Assembly: GCA_016702305.1 (NCBI GenBank)
Contig: JADJEH010000001.1
Span: forward strand, 977,264-1,041,263
Length of the DNA stretch: 64,000 nt
From: a bacterium
Lineage (GTDB): Bacteria > Electryoneota > RPQS01
Reading direction: 5' to 3'
The notes beneath the pieces are model-generated. The model made no database searches and had not been told where the DNA came from. It saw only the letters and a program-made list of their open reading frames with translations. Shown here piece by piece: positions 18,473 through 27,821 of this stretch; within the stretch, counting starts at the first letter, position 1; each line of letters begins with the position of its first letter. Both the position numbers and the translations under genes were made by a program.

Positions 18473-19441
18473 ATGAACCACTATCTCGTCACCGGCGGCG
18501 CCGGATTCATCGGCTCGCATGTCTGTGAAACCCTGCTGAAAGCCGGGCACAGCGTCTGCGCGTACGACAGTTTTGATCCATACTATCCGCGTGAGCTCAA
18601 GGAACGCAATCTCGCCGATTGTCGCGTGCATCCCAATTTCATGCTCGTGGAAGGCGACATCCGCGACCGCGAGCTGCTCGCGACCACGCTGCGTGCGCAG
18701 CCGATCGCCGCTGTGATTCACCTTGCGGCCCGGGCGGGCGTGCGCCCCTCACTCGAACAGCCTGAACTCTATGCGCAAGTCAATATTGATGCGACCGTCG
18801 GACTCTTTGAACTGTGCCGCGCCGTTGGCGTCAAGCAAGTCGTCTTCGCGTCGAGTTCATCTGTGTACGGAGATCGCGACGGCGGCCCATTCCGCGAATC
18901 CGACAACACTGATCGCCCACTCAGTCCGTATGGCTCTACAAAAAAGGCCGGCGAAGTCATCGCCCATGTCTATTCGCACCTGTACGGCTTCTCGATTGCC
19001 TGTCTGCGCTTCTTCACCGTGTATGGTCCACGCCAACGGCCCGATCTCGCCATCCGCAAATTCGTCCATCGTGCCCTGAATGACGAGACGATTCCAGTCT
19101 TCGGGGACGGCACGTCGCGCCGCGATTACACTCATGTCAACGACATCGTGAACGGTATCACCGGCGCACTAAACTGGGTCAATGGAGCGGCAGGCCGATA
19201 TGGCATTTTCAACTTGGGATCGCACTCGCCCGTCGAACTCAATCGCCTCTTAGCAGGTATCGAAGCAGGCGTCGGTCATCCGCTCAAGATTGACCGCCAA
19301 CCGCACCAGCCCGGTGATGTCTTCCAGACCTTTGCTGATACGTCCTTGGCAGAGATCGATTTGGGATTCCGGCATGAGGTCAACTTTGACGACGGCCTCC
19401 GCGACTTCATCGCCTGGATGCGCGCCAATGACCTTAGTTAG
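18473..19441 (+). CDS. NAD-dependent sugar-nucleotide epimerase (UDP-glucuronate 4-epimerase-like)
   Basis: This is a 322-residue extended short-chain dehydrogenase. The Rossmann motif is VTGGAGFIGSHVCETLL, the catalytic YxxxK is SPYGSTKKAGE, the Ser lies in FASSSSVYGD, and RFFTVYGPRQRPDLAI is typical of UDP-glucose/glucuronate epimerases. The stretch FDPYYPRELKERNL favours a UDP-glucuronate 4-epimerase over GalE, which is an inference. It would supply uronic acids or related sugars for surface polysaccharide. It is one of few plus-strand genes and converges on the amidohydrolase gene, with an 8-base overlap of the ends. Confidence 0.87.
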   Translation: MNHYLVTGGAGFIGSHVCETLLKAGHSVCAYDSFDPYYPRELKERNLADCRVHPNFMLVEGDIRDRELLATTLRAQPIAAVIHLAARAGVRPSLEQPELYAQVNIDATVGLFELCRAVGVKQVVFASSSSVYGDRDGGPFRESDNTDRPLSPYGSTKKAGEVIAHVYSHLYGFSIACLRFFTVYGPRQRPDLAIRKFVHRALNDETIPVFGDGTSRRDYTHVNDIVNGITGALNWVNGAAGRYGIFNLGSHSPVELNRLLAGIEAGVGHPLKIDRQPHQPGDVFQTFADTSLAEIDLGFRHEVNFDDGLRDFIAWMRANDLS

Positions 19442-21005
19442 CAGCCCGTTCATACACCGTCTTACCGTTGACCAATGTGCGCTCCACCGTGAGCGCACAT
19501 TGCTTTTCCGGAGGGGTTGTAAACGGATCACCCGACAAGACGCAGAGGTCCGCGAAGTATCCAGCGTCAATCTTGCCAATTCTATCTTCCCACCCCGCCG
19601 CGTAGGCCGCGCCCGTCGTATAGGCGCGCACAGCATCACGCACCTCGATACACTGTTCCGCATGCCAGCCGCCCTGCGGCGTACCATCCGCCCGCGTCCG
19701 CGTCACGGCCGCATGAATTCCCGCAATCGGACTCATATCTTCAATCGGCCAGTCACTCCCGAACGCCAGCATCGCCCCATTTCGCAACAGGCTCTTCCAG
19801 GCGTATGCCCGCGTCTCGCGCTCTTCGCCGATCCGTGCCCGGACGAATCCCATATCTGCCGTGCAGTGAATCGGCTGCATTGAGGCGATCACACCTAACT
19901 TCGCGAAGCGGTCGATATCGCGTTCGCGCAAGTTCTGACAATGCCCTATTCGCGGCCGCAATTCCGGACCAACACCATTGCATGTCGCCATTTCGATCGC
20001 GTCCAATACCACGCTATTGGCTCGGTCGCCGATCGCATGCATGGCAATCTGATAACTCTCTTTGTGCGCCGCACGAATAAATCGCGCCAACGGGCCCTCG
20101 CGGACCAGCAGCGTCCCCGCGTTGTGCGGGTCGTCGCTGTAGGGCTCCCAGAACGAGGCCGTGCGCGATCCCAGTGCGCCGTCTGTAAACCCCTTGAAAC
20201 AGCGCGATCGAAACTGCGCCGATTCGCGCGGCTGAAAACGGTCCGCATCAATATCAAATGACGATGTCACGCGCCAAATATTCATGCGCACAATCTGGTC
20301 CGCCGAATCCGCAACGTTCAGATACGCATCCAGCAAGTCAGGTCGCACGCTATCGCTTACCGTCGTGATGCCAAGGGAGAGCGCGTGGTCCTGTGCCCGC
20401 AAAAACGCTTGGCGGCATTCCGCCTCGTCGGCCGATGGAATCGCCTCCCGAACATGGTAGGCCGCTGATTCACGCAGCATCCCGCTCAGTTTGCCATCCG
20501 CTCCCCGATCGAAACTACCCCCTGCCGGATTCGCCGACGATCCATCCACGCGCGCCGCAATCAACGCGGCCGAATTCGCGACAGCGGAATGCAGATCATG
20601 CGTCCACGCAAAAAACGGACGATCAGGCAGCACGCGATCTATGTCCACGCGCGTCACCGTCACCTCCGTCTGCTCAAGGCCAAAGCCCAGCACCCACTGC
20701 CCACGCTCGGGTTTGGTCCGCGCCACGTAGTCCGCGATTCGTTCCTGTACCGCGCTTACCGTATGAGCGCCCGTGAAATCAATCTGCGCCATCTGCAAGC
20801 CGCCGACAATCAAATGCACATGCGCATCGTGAAATCCCGGGAGCAGTACCTGGTCACCCGCCAGCCGCAGCACATCCACGCCGCTATCATCAAACACACC
20901 GCGCTCAACCGCCTCGATGCGGCCGCTTTCAATCCGGATCCGTGCCGGTTCCGTCTGTTCGCCGCCAAGCCAGCACTTCCCCACAATCGTTCGAACATTC
21001 ATCAA
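19434..21005 (-). CDS. amidohydrolase family protein (YtcJ-like)
   Basis: This is a 523-residue metal-dependent hydrolase. An N-terminal beta sandwich leads to LPGFHDAHVHL, the first metal-ligand motif. AMHAIGDRANSVVLDAIE, IGHCQNL and FGSDWPIEDMSPIAGIHAAV follow as in the YtcJ subgroup of the amidohydrolase superfamily. The C-terminus closes with GKIDAGYFADLCVLSGDPFT...VERTLVNGKTVYE. Members cleave amide or ester bonds of small molecules, often unknown, and nothing nearby points to the substrate. It overlaps the phosphoesterase gene by four bases. Confidence 0.88.
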   Translation of the reverse strand: MMNVRTIVGKCWLGGEQTEPARIRIESGRIEAVERGVFDDSGVDVLRLAGDQVLLPGFHDAHVHLIVGGLQMAQIDFTGAHTVSAVQERIADYVARTKPERGQWVLGFGLEQTEVTVTRVDIDRVLPDRPFFAWTHDLHSAVANSAALIAARVDGSSANPAGGSFDRGADGKLSGMLRESAAYHVREAIPSADEAECRQAFLRAQDHALSLGITTVSDSVRPDLLDAYLNVADSADQIVRMNIWRVTSSFDIDADRFQPRESAQFRSRCFKGFTDGALGSRTASFWEPYSDDPHNAGTLLVREGPLARFIRAAHKESYQIAMHAIGDRANSVVLDAIEMATCNGVGPELRPRIGHCQNLRERDIDRFAKLGVIASMQPIHCTADMGFVRARIGEERETRAYAWKSLLRNGAMLAFGSDWPIEDMSPIAGIHAAVTRTRADGTPQGGWHAEQCIEVRDAVRAYTTGAAYAAGWEDRIGKIDAGYFADLCVLSGDPFTTPPEKQCALTVERTLVNGKTVYERAAN

Positions 21006-21823
21006 TCTATGTCCCGGCGCACGCGCTGAATCGCCAGCGCTTTCCCGGTCGTCGGATCGGCGTCAATCAAAACGGCGTGCAACCGCACGCTGCCGGTGGC
21101 AACGCCCGATTTCCCGCCGCCCATCGGATTCAAGAATCGATGCAGCGCACTGGCCGTATCCATCCCGATTACTCCACCATGCGGACCAGTCATCCCTGCG
21201 TCAGTCAAGTACGCCGTCCCTCCGGGGAGAACCTCCTCGTCCGCCGTTTGCACGTGCGTATGCGTCCCGATCACCGCGGTCGCCAGCCCGTCCACGTAGC
21301 GCGCGAATGCGAGCTTTTCGGCCGTGGCTTCAGCGTGAAAATCGACAAAGACCAAGGGCGTCTCTTCGCGCAATTCCTCAATCGCTCGCTTCCCCATTCT
21401 AAATGCATCATCCGATGGCGGCAGAAACGCCCGGCCCATCAGATTCAGAACCGCCCAGCGCAAGCGCACCGAAACTTCTACAATCGTGGTCCCGCGCCCC
21501 GGAGCTTCAGCCGGAAAATTCAGCGGCCTCAGAATCCGCGGATTCTCGGTAATCAGTCCATGTGCTTTGTCGCGGTAGAGGGTATGGTTGCCCCCGGACA
21601 ACACGTCCGCTCCCGCGTCGAAAAGTCTGCGCACCGCGCCCGGCGACAGTCCCTTGCCGCCCTCGGCATTCTCCGCGTTCACGACGCAAATGTCGGCGCC
21701 GGACTCACGAAGAAGCCCGGGCAACAACGCGACGACCGCCTGCTGTCCGGGCTCTCCATAGACATCTCCGACGAATAATAACCGGCTTGCGCCGGACGGC
21801 TTACTTGGCAACGCCGGTGGCAA
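21002..21823 (-). CDS. ymdB: YmdB-family metallophosphoesterase (TIGR00282)
   Basis: This is a calcineurin-like phosphoesterase of 273 residues. The metal motifs are LLFVGDVYGEPGQQAV, VVNAENAEGGKGLSP, DVLSGGNHTLYRDKA, VDFHAEATAEKLAFARYVDG and VIGTHTHVQTADEEVLPGGTAYLTDAGMTGPHGGVIGM, in family order. Relatives hydrolyse 2',3'-cyclic nucleotides and affect biofilm and sporulation in Bacillus. The gene follows rny directly, the same order as in Firmicutes. The start overlaps rny by 23 bases. A TTG four codons later (21811) is an alternative. Confidence 0.93.
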   Translation of the reverse strand: MPPALPSKPSGASRLLFVGDVYGEPGQQAVVALLPGLLRESGADICVVNAENAEGGKGLSPGAVRRLFDAGADVLSGGNHTLYRDKAHGLITENPRILRPLNFPAEAPGRGTTIVEVSVRLRWAVLNLMGRAFLPPSDDAFRMGKRAIEELREETPLVFVDFHAEATAEKLAFARYVDGLATAVIGTHTHVQTADEEVLPGGTAYLTDAGMTGPHGGVIGMDTASALHRFLNPMGGGKSGVATGSVRLHAVLIDADPTTGKALAIQRVRRDID

Positions 21824-23372
21824 CGAACTCCCTGAGAACGGTTACTTTGATCTGACCAGGATACTCAAGCTCGGCTTCGACCTTACGGGCGATATCCGAA
21901 GCCAGCATCTCCGCCATCGAGTCGCTCACCTTCTGCGGCTCCACGATAATCCGAATCTCGCGGCCAGCTTGAATCGCGAACGATTTCTGCACACCCTTGA
22001 AACCAGAAGCAATCTGCTCAAGCTGCTCGAGGCGCTTGACATAAAGCTCCAGCGTTTCCCGCCGCGCACCAGGACGGGCGCCCGATATTGCATCCGCCGC
22101 TTGGACAAGCACTCCGATCGGCGAAATGAACTCGGTGTCGTTGTGATGCGCCGCAATCGTGTTGATCACAATCTTCGGTTCACGGTATTTTTTAGCCAAC
22201 TCCACGCCGATTTCGACGTGGGTGCCCTCCGTGTAGCGGTCTATCGCCTTGCCGATGTCGTGTAGCAGTCCCGCGCGCCGCCCCATCTTCGCATCGAAAC
22301 CCAACTGTGCGCACATCAGTGCCGACAAATGCGCGACTTCAACGGAGTGATGCAGGATATTCTGACCGTAACTCGTGCGGTACTTCAACCGTCCGACGAG
22401 CTTAATCAGTTCGCGATGCAGACCCGTCACGCCTGCCTCAAGGCAGGCCGCGTCGCCGATCTGCATCAGCTTCTCCTCCATCTCCTTCTCTATCTTCTTG
22501 ACCAGCTCCTCGATGCGCTGCGGATGAATGCGGCCATCCGACATCATCTGTTCGAGTGCCAGCCGCGCAATCTCCCGGCGATACGGATCGAAGCCCGAGA
22601 CGACCACCGTTTCCGGCGTGTCATCAACGATAATATCCACACCCGTCGCCTGTTCAAACGCCCGGATGTTGCGACCCTCACGCCCGATGATTCGGCCCTT
22701 GATCTCGTCGTTCGGGATGTGCACGGCGGTCACTGTGCTTTCCACGCTGTGATCGGCCGCCGAACGCTGAATCGCCGACACGATAACTTCGCGCGCTTCG
22801 CGATTGGCCGTGGCTTTCGCTTCGTCGCGCATGTTCTTGACGAGCTCGGAAGTCGCGTTCTGCGCCTCCGCCAAAAGCGACTCTTTTAACTGCTCCAGCG
22901 CGTCGTCCTTTGACAATCCCGCCGCCCGCTCAAGCTCCGCCTGCGCCCGTTTCAGTGTATCCTCAAGCTCGATTTCCTGCTCGGCGAGCTTCTTTTCTTT
23001 TTGCGTATTCTGCCCCAGCAGACGATCCACTTCCTTGCGCTTCTTCTCAACGTCGTCGCGCTGATTCCGCAAGTGCGCGTCGCGATCCTTGTATGACCTC
23101 TCCTGACGCGAAAGTTCGTCCTTGGCCTCCCGCATCTCGTTCTCCAGCGCCGTCCGCAGTTTCAACTGCTCGGCGCCCAGTTCGAGCATCCGTTCCTTGT
23201 ACAGAGTGTCCGCTTCCTTCTGAGCATCAGCCAGAATGCGTTCAGCTTCCTGCTGCGATGCCTGCAAACGCTCACGCGTTATCGCCCGGCTCAAAAACCA
23301 ACCAATCAAAAACGCTACGATGCCGGAGCCAGCGGCAAGCGCAACGATAAGATAGATGTTACCTTCAAGCAT
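21801..23372 (-). CDS. rny: ribonuclease Y
   Basis: The gene encodes 523 residues. A membrane helix at residues 5-28 anchors the enzyme. About 150 residues of coiled coil follow (QEAERILADAQKEADTLYKERMLELGAEQ). The KH domain shows IKGRIIGREGRNIRAFEQATGVDIIVDDTPETVVVSGFDP. The HD domain has NILHHSVEVAHLSALMC and GLLHDIGKAIDRYTEGTHVEIG with the metal-binding His-Asp. RNase Y starts mRNA decay and processing at the membrane. The probable 6S RNA lies between it and zapA. Confidence 0.97.
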   Translation of the reverse strand: MLEGNIYLIVALAAGSGIVAFLIGWFLSRAITRERLQASQQEAERILADAQKEADTLYKERMLELGAEQLKLRTALENEMREAKDELSRQERSYKDRDAHLRNQRDDVEKKRKEVDRLLGQNTQKEKKLAEQEIELEDTLKRAQAELERAAGLSKDDALEQLKESLLAEAQNATSELVKNMRDEAKATANREAREVIVSAIQRSAADHSVESTVTAVHIPNDEIKGRIIGREGRNIRAFEQATGVDIIVDDTPETVVVSGFDPYRREIARLALEQMMSDGRIHPQRIEELVKKIEKEMEEKLMQIGDAACLEAGVTGLHRELIKLVGRLKYRTSYGQNILHHSVEVAHLSALMCAQLGFDAKMGRRAGLLHDIGKAIDRYTEGTHVEIGVELAKKYREPKIVINTIAAHHNDTEFISPIGVLVQAADAISGARPGARRETLELYVKRLEQLEQIASGFKGVQKSFAIQAGREIRIIVEPQKVSDSMAEMLASDIARKVEAELEYPGQIKVTVLREFVATGVAK

Positions 23373-23394
23373 GTATGGGATTCTCCCCGGCTAT

Positions 23395-23560
23395 ATAAAA
23401 AGAATCCCTGAATGGCAGTCGTGGTACCAAGAACCTGGTACGACACGTTGGGAATTCTCCTGCACGGTTCTTGCTTCCACTATCCGCGACCGCTCAAGGC
23501 GGAAGGGAACCCGTGAACGGGCTTAGGCTTGCAATAGACGCCAGAGATGAACTCCCTATT
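23395..23560 (-). ncRNA. ssrS: probable 6S RNA
   Basis: The 311-base gap between zapA and rny holds no gene but can fold as one long rod. On the minus strand the ends pair (ATCTC with GGGAT, TGGC with GCCA, GTC with GAC), and a conserved-looking TTGCAAGCC follows the 5' closing stem. Inner hairpins CCCGTTCACGGG and CCGCCTTGAGCGG and a strong TCGTACCA.../...TGGTACCACGA hairpin lie inside. The 3' end is TTCTTTTTATATAG. 6S RNA, which mimics an open promoter and binds sigma70 RNA polymerase, commonly follows zapA. The location, size (about 165 nt) and rod shape support the call. Boundaries are approximate, and no covariance search was possible. Confidence 0.6.
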
Positions 23561-23684
23561 CATTGACTAATGGTTCTTGAATCAAGAAACTGCCAAAACA
23601 GGGATTACAAAGCAACGAATTCCATGAGCAACAAAGTGCCCAGCGACTCCTCCATGACAACACCATATACAAACGAAACCGGAG

Positions 23685-24005
23685 CTATGCTCCCAGTTCG
23701 CGCAGTTTTTCATCTAGCGAGCGCTCCATCTCCCGCGCTCGCTCCTTCAGCCGCGTTTCAAGCTGCTCAAGCTCCGCCTGAGCCTCCGTCAATTCGTGCG
23801 CCAGTTGCATCGCAGCTAACACCGCGAGATCGTCGGGAGCGCGGTGGCGGTCCAGCGAATGCGCGCGCTTCATGCGCTCGTCCACCAAACCGGCGACGAT
23901 CTGCATGTGCCGTGGATCAGCCGTTCGCCGAAGCCGATACGTACGGTCGTAGATCCGCACCTCAATCGCGTCGTCCTGCGTGCTTTCCTGCCAAACTTCG
24001 CTCAT
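23685..24005 (-). CDS. zapA: cell division protein ZapA
   Basis: The gene encodes 106 residues. The N-terminal part IEVRIYDRTYRLRRTADPRHMQIVAGLVDERM matches the ZapA globular domain, and AVLAAMQLAHELTEAQAELEQLETRLKERAREM forms the long C-terminal coiled coil. ZapA crosslinks FtsZ filaments at the division ring. The position next to pheT, a ZapB-like gene and a 6S RNA candidate matches the order found in many bacteria. Confidence 0.9.
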   Translation of the reverse strand: MSEVWQESTQDDAIEVRIYDRTYRLRRTADPRHMQIVAGLVDERMKRAHSLDRHRAPDDLAVLAAMQLAHELTEAQAELEQLETRLKERAREMERSLDEKLRELGA

Positions 24006-24024
24006 GCTGCGCTCGTCGGTCGGC

Positions 24025-24282
24025 CTATGCCGCTTCGAGCTTCTCCAGCAGCGCCGAAATTCGCGTCCGAATCAGCTCTTCCTTCTGCGGGTCACGCTGA
24101 TTCTCAAGCAGCGAATCGCACTTGCGGCGTGACTCGTCCAAATCCTTCTGCGACTGGGTAAATTCCGAACGAAGGGTCGCGAGTTCGCCCGATACGCGGC
24201 GATTCTCGTCCTGCAATTCCGCCATCTTATCCAACAACCGGGCGATCTTCTGATCGAGTGCGTCGAGAGTCTGAATGTCCAT
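24025..24282 (-). CDS. short coiled-coil protein, ZapB-like
   Basis: The gene encodes 85 residues from the ATG at 24282 (MDIQTLDALDQKIARLLDKMAELQDENRRVSGEL). Almost the whole protein is a heptad-type coiled coil, with a charged tail (EELIRTRISALLEKLEAA). Its size, coiled coil and place between pheT and zapA suggest a ZapB-type partner of the division ring. The open frame extends 28 codons further up into pheT, but that part is not coiled coil and is unlikely to be translated. Confidence 0.68.
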   Translation of the reverse strand: MDIQTLDALDQKIARLLDKMAELQDENRRVSGELATLRSEFTQSQKDLDESRRKCDSLLENQRDPQKEELIRTRISALLEKLEAA

Positions 24283-24308
24283 GTAAGTTGTCTGAGTCCT
24301 GATATGTC

Positions 24309-26693
24309 TTAGCGCAGAACGGCGCCGTGCCGCTCGGCCAATGCCTGAATCACCTGCTGCATCCATCCATCCACTTCGGCGGCGTCAAGACTGCGATCAG
24401 GATGCAGAAACTCCAATCGCATCGCCACGGACTTCTTACCCACACCGAGCTTATCGCTAACGAATACGTCGAACGGCGCTATGGACGTCAGACACTCCCC
24501 TGCCGCCTGCCGGATTGTGCCGTCCAGAACCCGATACTCAACCTCCGTATCCACCACGACAGCAAGATCCCGCCAAGCCAGCGGAAACCGCGGCAGCGCC
24601 GCAAACCGTGCCGTGCCAAGCCGGTGCTTAGCGAGAACTGACAATTCCAGTTCAAACCAAGCAACGTCGGCATCAAGGTCAAGCGGCCCACACACTGTCT
24701 TCGGCCAAATCCCGAAACCGCCTGCCCGTTCACCGCCGACCAGCATTTCACCGGTCAGAAGCCCCGAAGTATCAAGAGCATAGCAATTAATATTACAATT
24801 GTCAAGCGTTAGCCGGCTCCCCAACAACTCAAGAACAGCCTTTAGGTCGAAAAAGTCCACGCTATCCTTCGCTGAACTCCAATGGGAGGGCATGCGCCGT
24901 CCGGTCAAGAGGCCGGCCACAACGCGCCGCTCCCACGTTCGCGGATCGTCTGCCGTCCCTTCCCGGAACACCCGAGTCGTCTCAAACAACCGTATATCAC
25001 GATCACCCCGTTCAAAATTCGCGGCGGCGGCGCGAAACAGCGGTGGCAAGACACTCCCTTGGAAGAACTTCATCTCATCAGTCACCGGATTGGCCACCGG
25101 GACTCCGGCGGGCAAACCGGGTGGGTCGAGGCGCGGTTCCGGATTCCACATCGCCAGCGACAAACACTGCTGAAATCCCGCTCCGACCAAAATGTCCTCG
25201 ACCTGGCGCCGGGTCTGGTGGTCGGGGTGGTCCTGTCCGGCCAGCACGACCTTGCTCACCTCTTCAGTCGGAATCTGGTCGTAACCGTGCACGCGCACGA
25301 CTTCTTCGATCAGGTCAATCTCCCGTTCAAGGTCAGGCCGATAGGTCGGTGCTTTCACAGTCCAAGTGTCGCCGCCTGACTTGACCTCACACCCCAGACG
25401 GGTCAGAATATCCTCTACGTCGCGGTGATCATACGCCCGCCCGATCACCCGTGATGCCCGCTCCGGGCGAAACGAGATCTCGACTGGAGTAATCGTCCGC
25501 GGATAGGCGTCAACGCCTCCCTGCCAAACCTCACCACCGCCCCAGTCCTGCATCAGTCCAATCGCGCGTTCAGCCACCAACGGCACCTGATTCGGATCAC
25601 AACCGCGCTCAAACCGCCGCGACGAATCCGTGGACATCCCCAGCGACTTCGCAGTGCGCCGCACGTGCACCGGATCAAAGTAGGCGCATTCCAGCACAAC
25701 GTCTGTCGTATCTTCACGGATTTCGCTGTTCAAACCGCCCATCACGCCGGCCAGCGCCACGCCATGGCGGGCGTCGGCAATCAACAGGTCCTGCGCCGTC
25801 AGTTTGTGCTCTTTTCCGTCAAGCGTCGTGAACAACTCGCCCGCCGCCGCATAGCGCACGCGAATTTCCGATCCCCCAAGGTAACGCGCATCAAATGCGT
25901 GCAGCGGCTGGCCGCTCTCCAGCATCACATAATTGGTCACATCTACTACATTCGAAATCGGCCGTATGCCGCACCGCAGCAGCCGCAGTGCCATCGCGAA
26001 GGGCGACGGTCCTATCTTCACGCCAGTCAACACGCGCGCCATATAGCGCGGACAGGCCGACGGCGCATCGAGAAACACCTGCACGAAATCGCCCGCACGC
26101 CGTGCGCCTTCAACGATCGTGGCCGGTGTACGTTTCCATGGGAGTTTGTACTTCGCGGCCACATCGCGCGCCACGCCGATATGCGACAGAAAGTCGGGAC
26201 GGTTTGGCGTCACCTCAACATCATAGACCGTATCCGGCACATTCAAATAGCGCGCGGCCTCAGCGCCGACCTCCCAATGCGCGGGCAGCTCCATGATTCC
26301 AGCGTGCGAATGTGCCAGACCCAGTTCCTCCTCTGAGGCCAACATCCCATACGACTCGTGCCCACGCAGTTTCGCTTTCTTGATCTGCATCCCTGCTGCC
26401 GTCACGGAACCCGGCAGCATCACCGCGGTCTTCAGACCCACGCGTACATTGGGCGCGCCGCACACAATCGACAACGTCTCCGCGCCGACCCGCGTCTTCG
26501 TAATGGACAGGTGATCCGTTCCGATAATCGGTGCGCATTCGACGACCTCACCCACCACTACATTCGTCAACGCCGGGCGGAATGTCTCCTCCGCTTCAAT
26601 CTCAAGACCAAGCATTGTCAGGACATCGCCCAGTTCCGCCGGAGAAACGGGCAGATCAACAAATTCGGAAAGCCAGGAATAGCTGATTAGCAT
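24309..26693 (-). CDS. pheT: phenylalanine-tRNA ligase beta subunit
   Basis: The gene encodes 794 residues with the full bacterial domain order. The tRNA-binding OB domain lies around residues 40-150 (VVGEVVECAPIIGTDHLSITKTRVG, then the GAPNVR motif). Editing B3/B4 domains follow with NVVDVTNYVMLESGQPLHAFD, then B5 with YRPDLEREIDLIEEVVRVHGYDQIP. The catalytic-like core leads to the C-terminal FDX-ACB anticodon-binding domain (FPLAWRDLAVVVD; GKKSVAMRLEFLHPDRSLDAAEVD). It pairs with PheS just upstream to charge tRNA-Phe. Confidence 0.98.
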   Translation of the reverse strand: MLISYSWLSEFVDLPVSPAELGDVLTMLGLEIEAEETFRPALTNVVVGEVVECAPIIGTDHLSITKTRVGAETLSIVCGAPNVRVGLKTAVMLPGSVTAAGMQIKKAKLRGHESYGMLASEEELGLAHSHAGIMELPAHWEVGAEAARYLNVPDTVYDVEVTPNRPDFLSHIGVARDVAAKYKLPWKRTPATIVEGARRAGDFVQVFLDAPSACPRYMARVLTGVKIGPSPFAMALRLLRCGIRPISNVVDVTNYVMLESGQPLHAFDARYLGGSEIRVRYAAAGELFTTLDGKEHKLTAQDLLIADARHGVALAGVMGGLNSEIREDTTDVVLECAYFDPVHVRRTAKSLGMSTDSSRRFERGCDPNQVPLVAERAIGLMQDWGGGEVWQGGVDAYPRTITPVEISFRPERASRVIGRAYDHRDVEDILTRLGCEVKSGGDTWTVKAPTYRPDLEREIDLIEEVVRVHGYDQIPTEEVSKVVLAGQDHPDHQTRRQVEDILVGAGFQQCLSLAMWNPEPRLDPPGLPAGVPVANPVTDEMKFFQGSVLPPLFRAAAANFERGDRDIRLFETTRVFREGTADDPRTWERRVVAGLLTGRRMPSHWSSAKDSVDFFDLKAVLELLGSRLTLDNCNINCYALDTSGLLTGEMLVGGERAGGFGIWPKTVCGPLDLDADVAWFELELSVLAKHRLGTARFAALPRFPLAWRDLAVVVDTEVEYRVLDGTIRQAAGECLTSIAPFDVFVSDKLGVGKKSVAMRLEFLHPDRSLDAAEVDGWMQQVIQALAERHGAVLR

Positions 26694-26699
26694 ATCGCG

Positions 26700-27725
26700 T
26701 TAGCGCGGCATCAGGCCGCTGAATTGACTTAAGAAACGCACGTCGTTGTCCGTCAACAATCGAATATTCGGTATCCCAAAGCGCAGCATGGCGATGCGGT
26801 CAATTCCCAAGCCGAACGCATAGCCTGTATAAGTCTCCGTATCATAGCCTACGCCTTCCAATACGTTCGGGTCCACCATTCCGCAGCCGCCCATCTCCAG
26901 CCATCCGGTTTGCTTGCAAATCCGGCAGGCAGTCCCGTGACAGAACGGACACGACACATCCACCTCCGCAGAAGGCTCCGTAAACGGAAAGAAATGCGGA
27001 CGGAAACGCAGCTTGGTGTCATGGCCAAACAATTCGCGGTAGAAGAACAGTAGGGTTCCTTTCAACTCCGCCATCGTCACGCCCTTATCCACGTACAGCC
27101 CTTCGCACTGATGAAACATCGGCGAATGCGTAGCATCCGGTCTGTCGCGCCTATACACTCGGCCAGGCGAGATAATGCGAATCGGCGGCTGTTGCTGCTC
27201 CATCGTCCGCACCTGAACCGGCGACGTTTCCGTACGGACCACGAATCCATTCGGCATATAAATCGTGTCGCTTTCGTCGCGCGACGGATGCCACGGCGGC
27301 GTGTTGAGCATATCGAAATTGTATTTCACAAGCTCAATTTCCGGACCGTCGGCCACACGAAATCCCATGCGCGCAAAAATGTCCACGATTTCCCGCATCA
27401 CCAAAGTCAGTGGATGATAGCTCCCAATCCACGGCAAACGTCCCGGCAGCGTCGTGTCGAAACTTGGTCCCGTGGCCTTTGGCGTGAGCGCCGCTTTGCG
27501 CAAGGCTTCCTGCCCCTCGAGCTCCTGTTTCAACTCGTTCAGAAGCTGCCCCAGCGCCGGCCGCTCTTCGACCGTCGCTTGCCCAAGCTGCTTGAACAGG
27601 CTGGCGACGAGCCCCTTGCGTGACAAATACTTGATGGACGCCTGTTCCAGAGCGCCCAGATCGCCCGCTTGATTCAGTGCGTCGCTCGCTTCACGCCGCA
27701 GTTGTTCGATACTTTCGCGCAACAT
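26700..27725 (-). CDS. pheS: phenylalanine-tRNA ligase alpha subunit
   Basis: The gene encodes 341 residues from the ATG at 27725 (MLRESIEQLRREASDALNQ). The N-terminal coiled coil is followed by the class II core. Motif 2 shows HQCEGLYVDKGVTMAELKG and motif 3 GYAFGLGIDRIAMLRFGIPNIRLL, with LRFRPHFFPFTEPSAEVDVSC between. The frame is open for 22 more codons across a terminator hairpin, which I exclude. The gene lies in the conserved thrS-infC-rpmI-rplT-pheS-pheT order. The upstream hairpin may attenuate it. Confidence 0.97.
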   Translation of the reverse strand: MLRESIEQLRREASDALNQAGDLGALEQASIKYLSRKGLVASLFKQLGQATVEERPALGQLLNELKQELEGQEALRKAALTPKATGPSFDTTLPGRLPWIGSYHPLTLVMREIVDIFARMGFRVADGPEIELVKYNFDMLNTPPWHPSRDESDTIYMPNGFVVRTETSPVQVRTMEQQQPPIRIISPGRVYRRDRPDATHSPMFHQCEGLYVDKGVTMAELKGTLLFFYRELFGHDTKLRFRPHFFPFTEPSAEVDVSCPFCHGTACRICKQTGWLEMGGCGMVDPNVLEGVGYDTETYTGYAFGLGIDRIAMLRFGIPNIRLLTDNDVRFLSQFSGLMPR

Positions 27726-27736
27726 TAGTGATACCC

Positions 27737-27776
27737 CAAAAAATGAAAAGGCGACCCCTGCGGTGCAGGGATCGCC
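27737..27776 (-). terminator. rho-independent terminator or attenuator between rplT and pheS
   Basis: On the minus strand GGCGATCCCTGC / GCAGGGGTCGCC forms a strong stem with one mismatch. It is followed by TTTTCATTTTTT and ends 11 bases before the pheS ATG. It could end the ribosomal-protein transcript or regulate read-through into pheST. No leader peptide rich in Phe codons was evident in the short gap. Confidence 0.8.
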
Positions 27777-27821
27777 CGTCAACAGAAACACAAGATTGGG
27801 CCGAACCGAAAGGAAGCCGGC

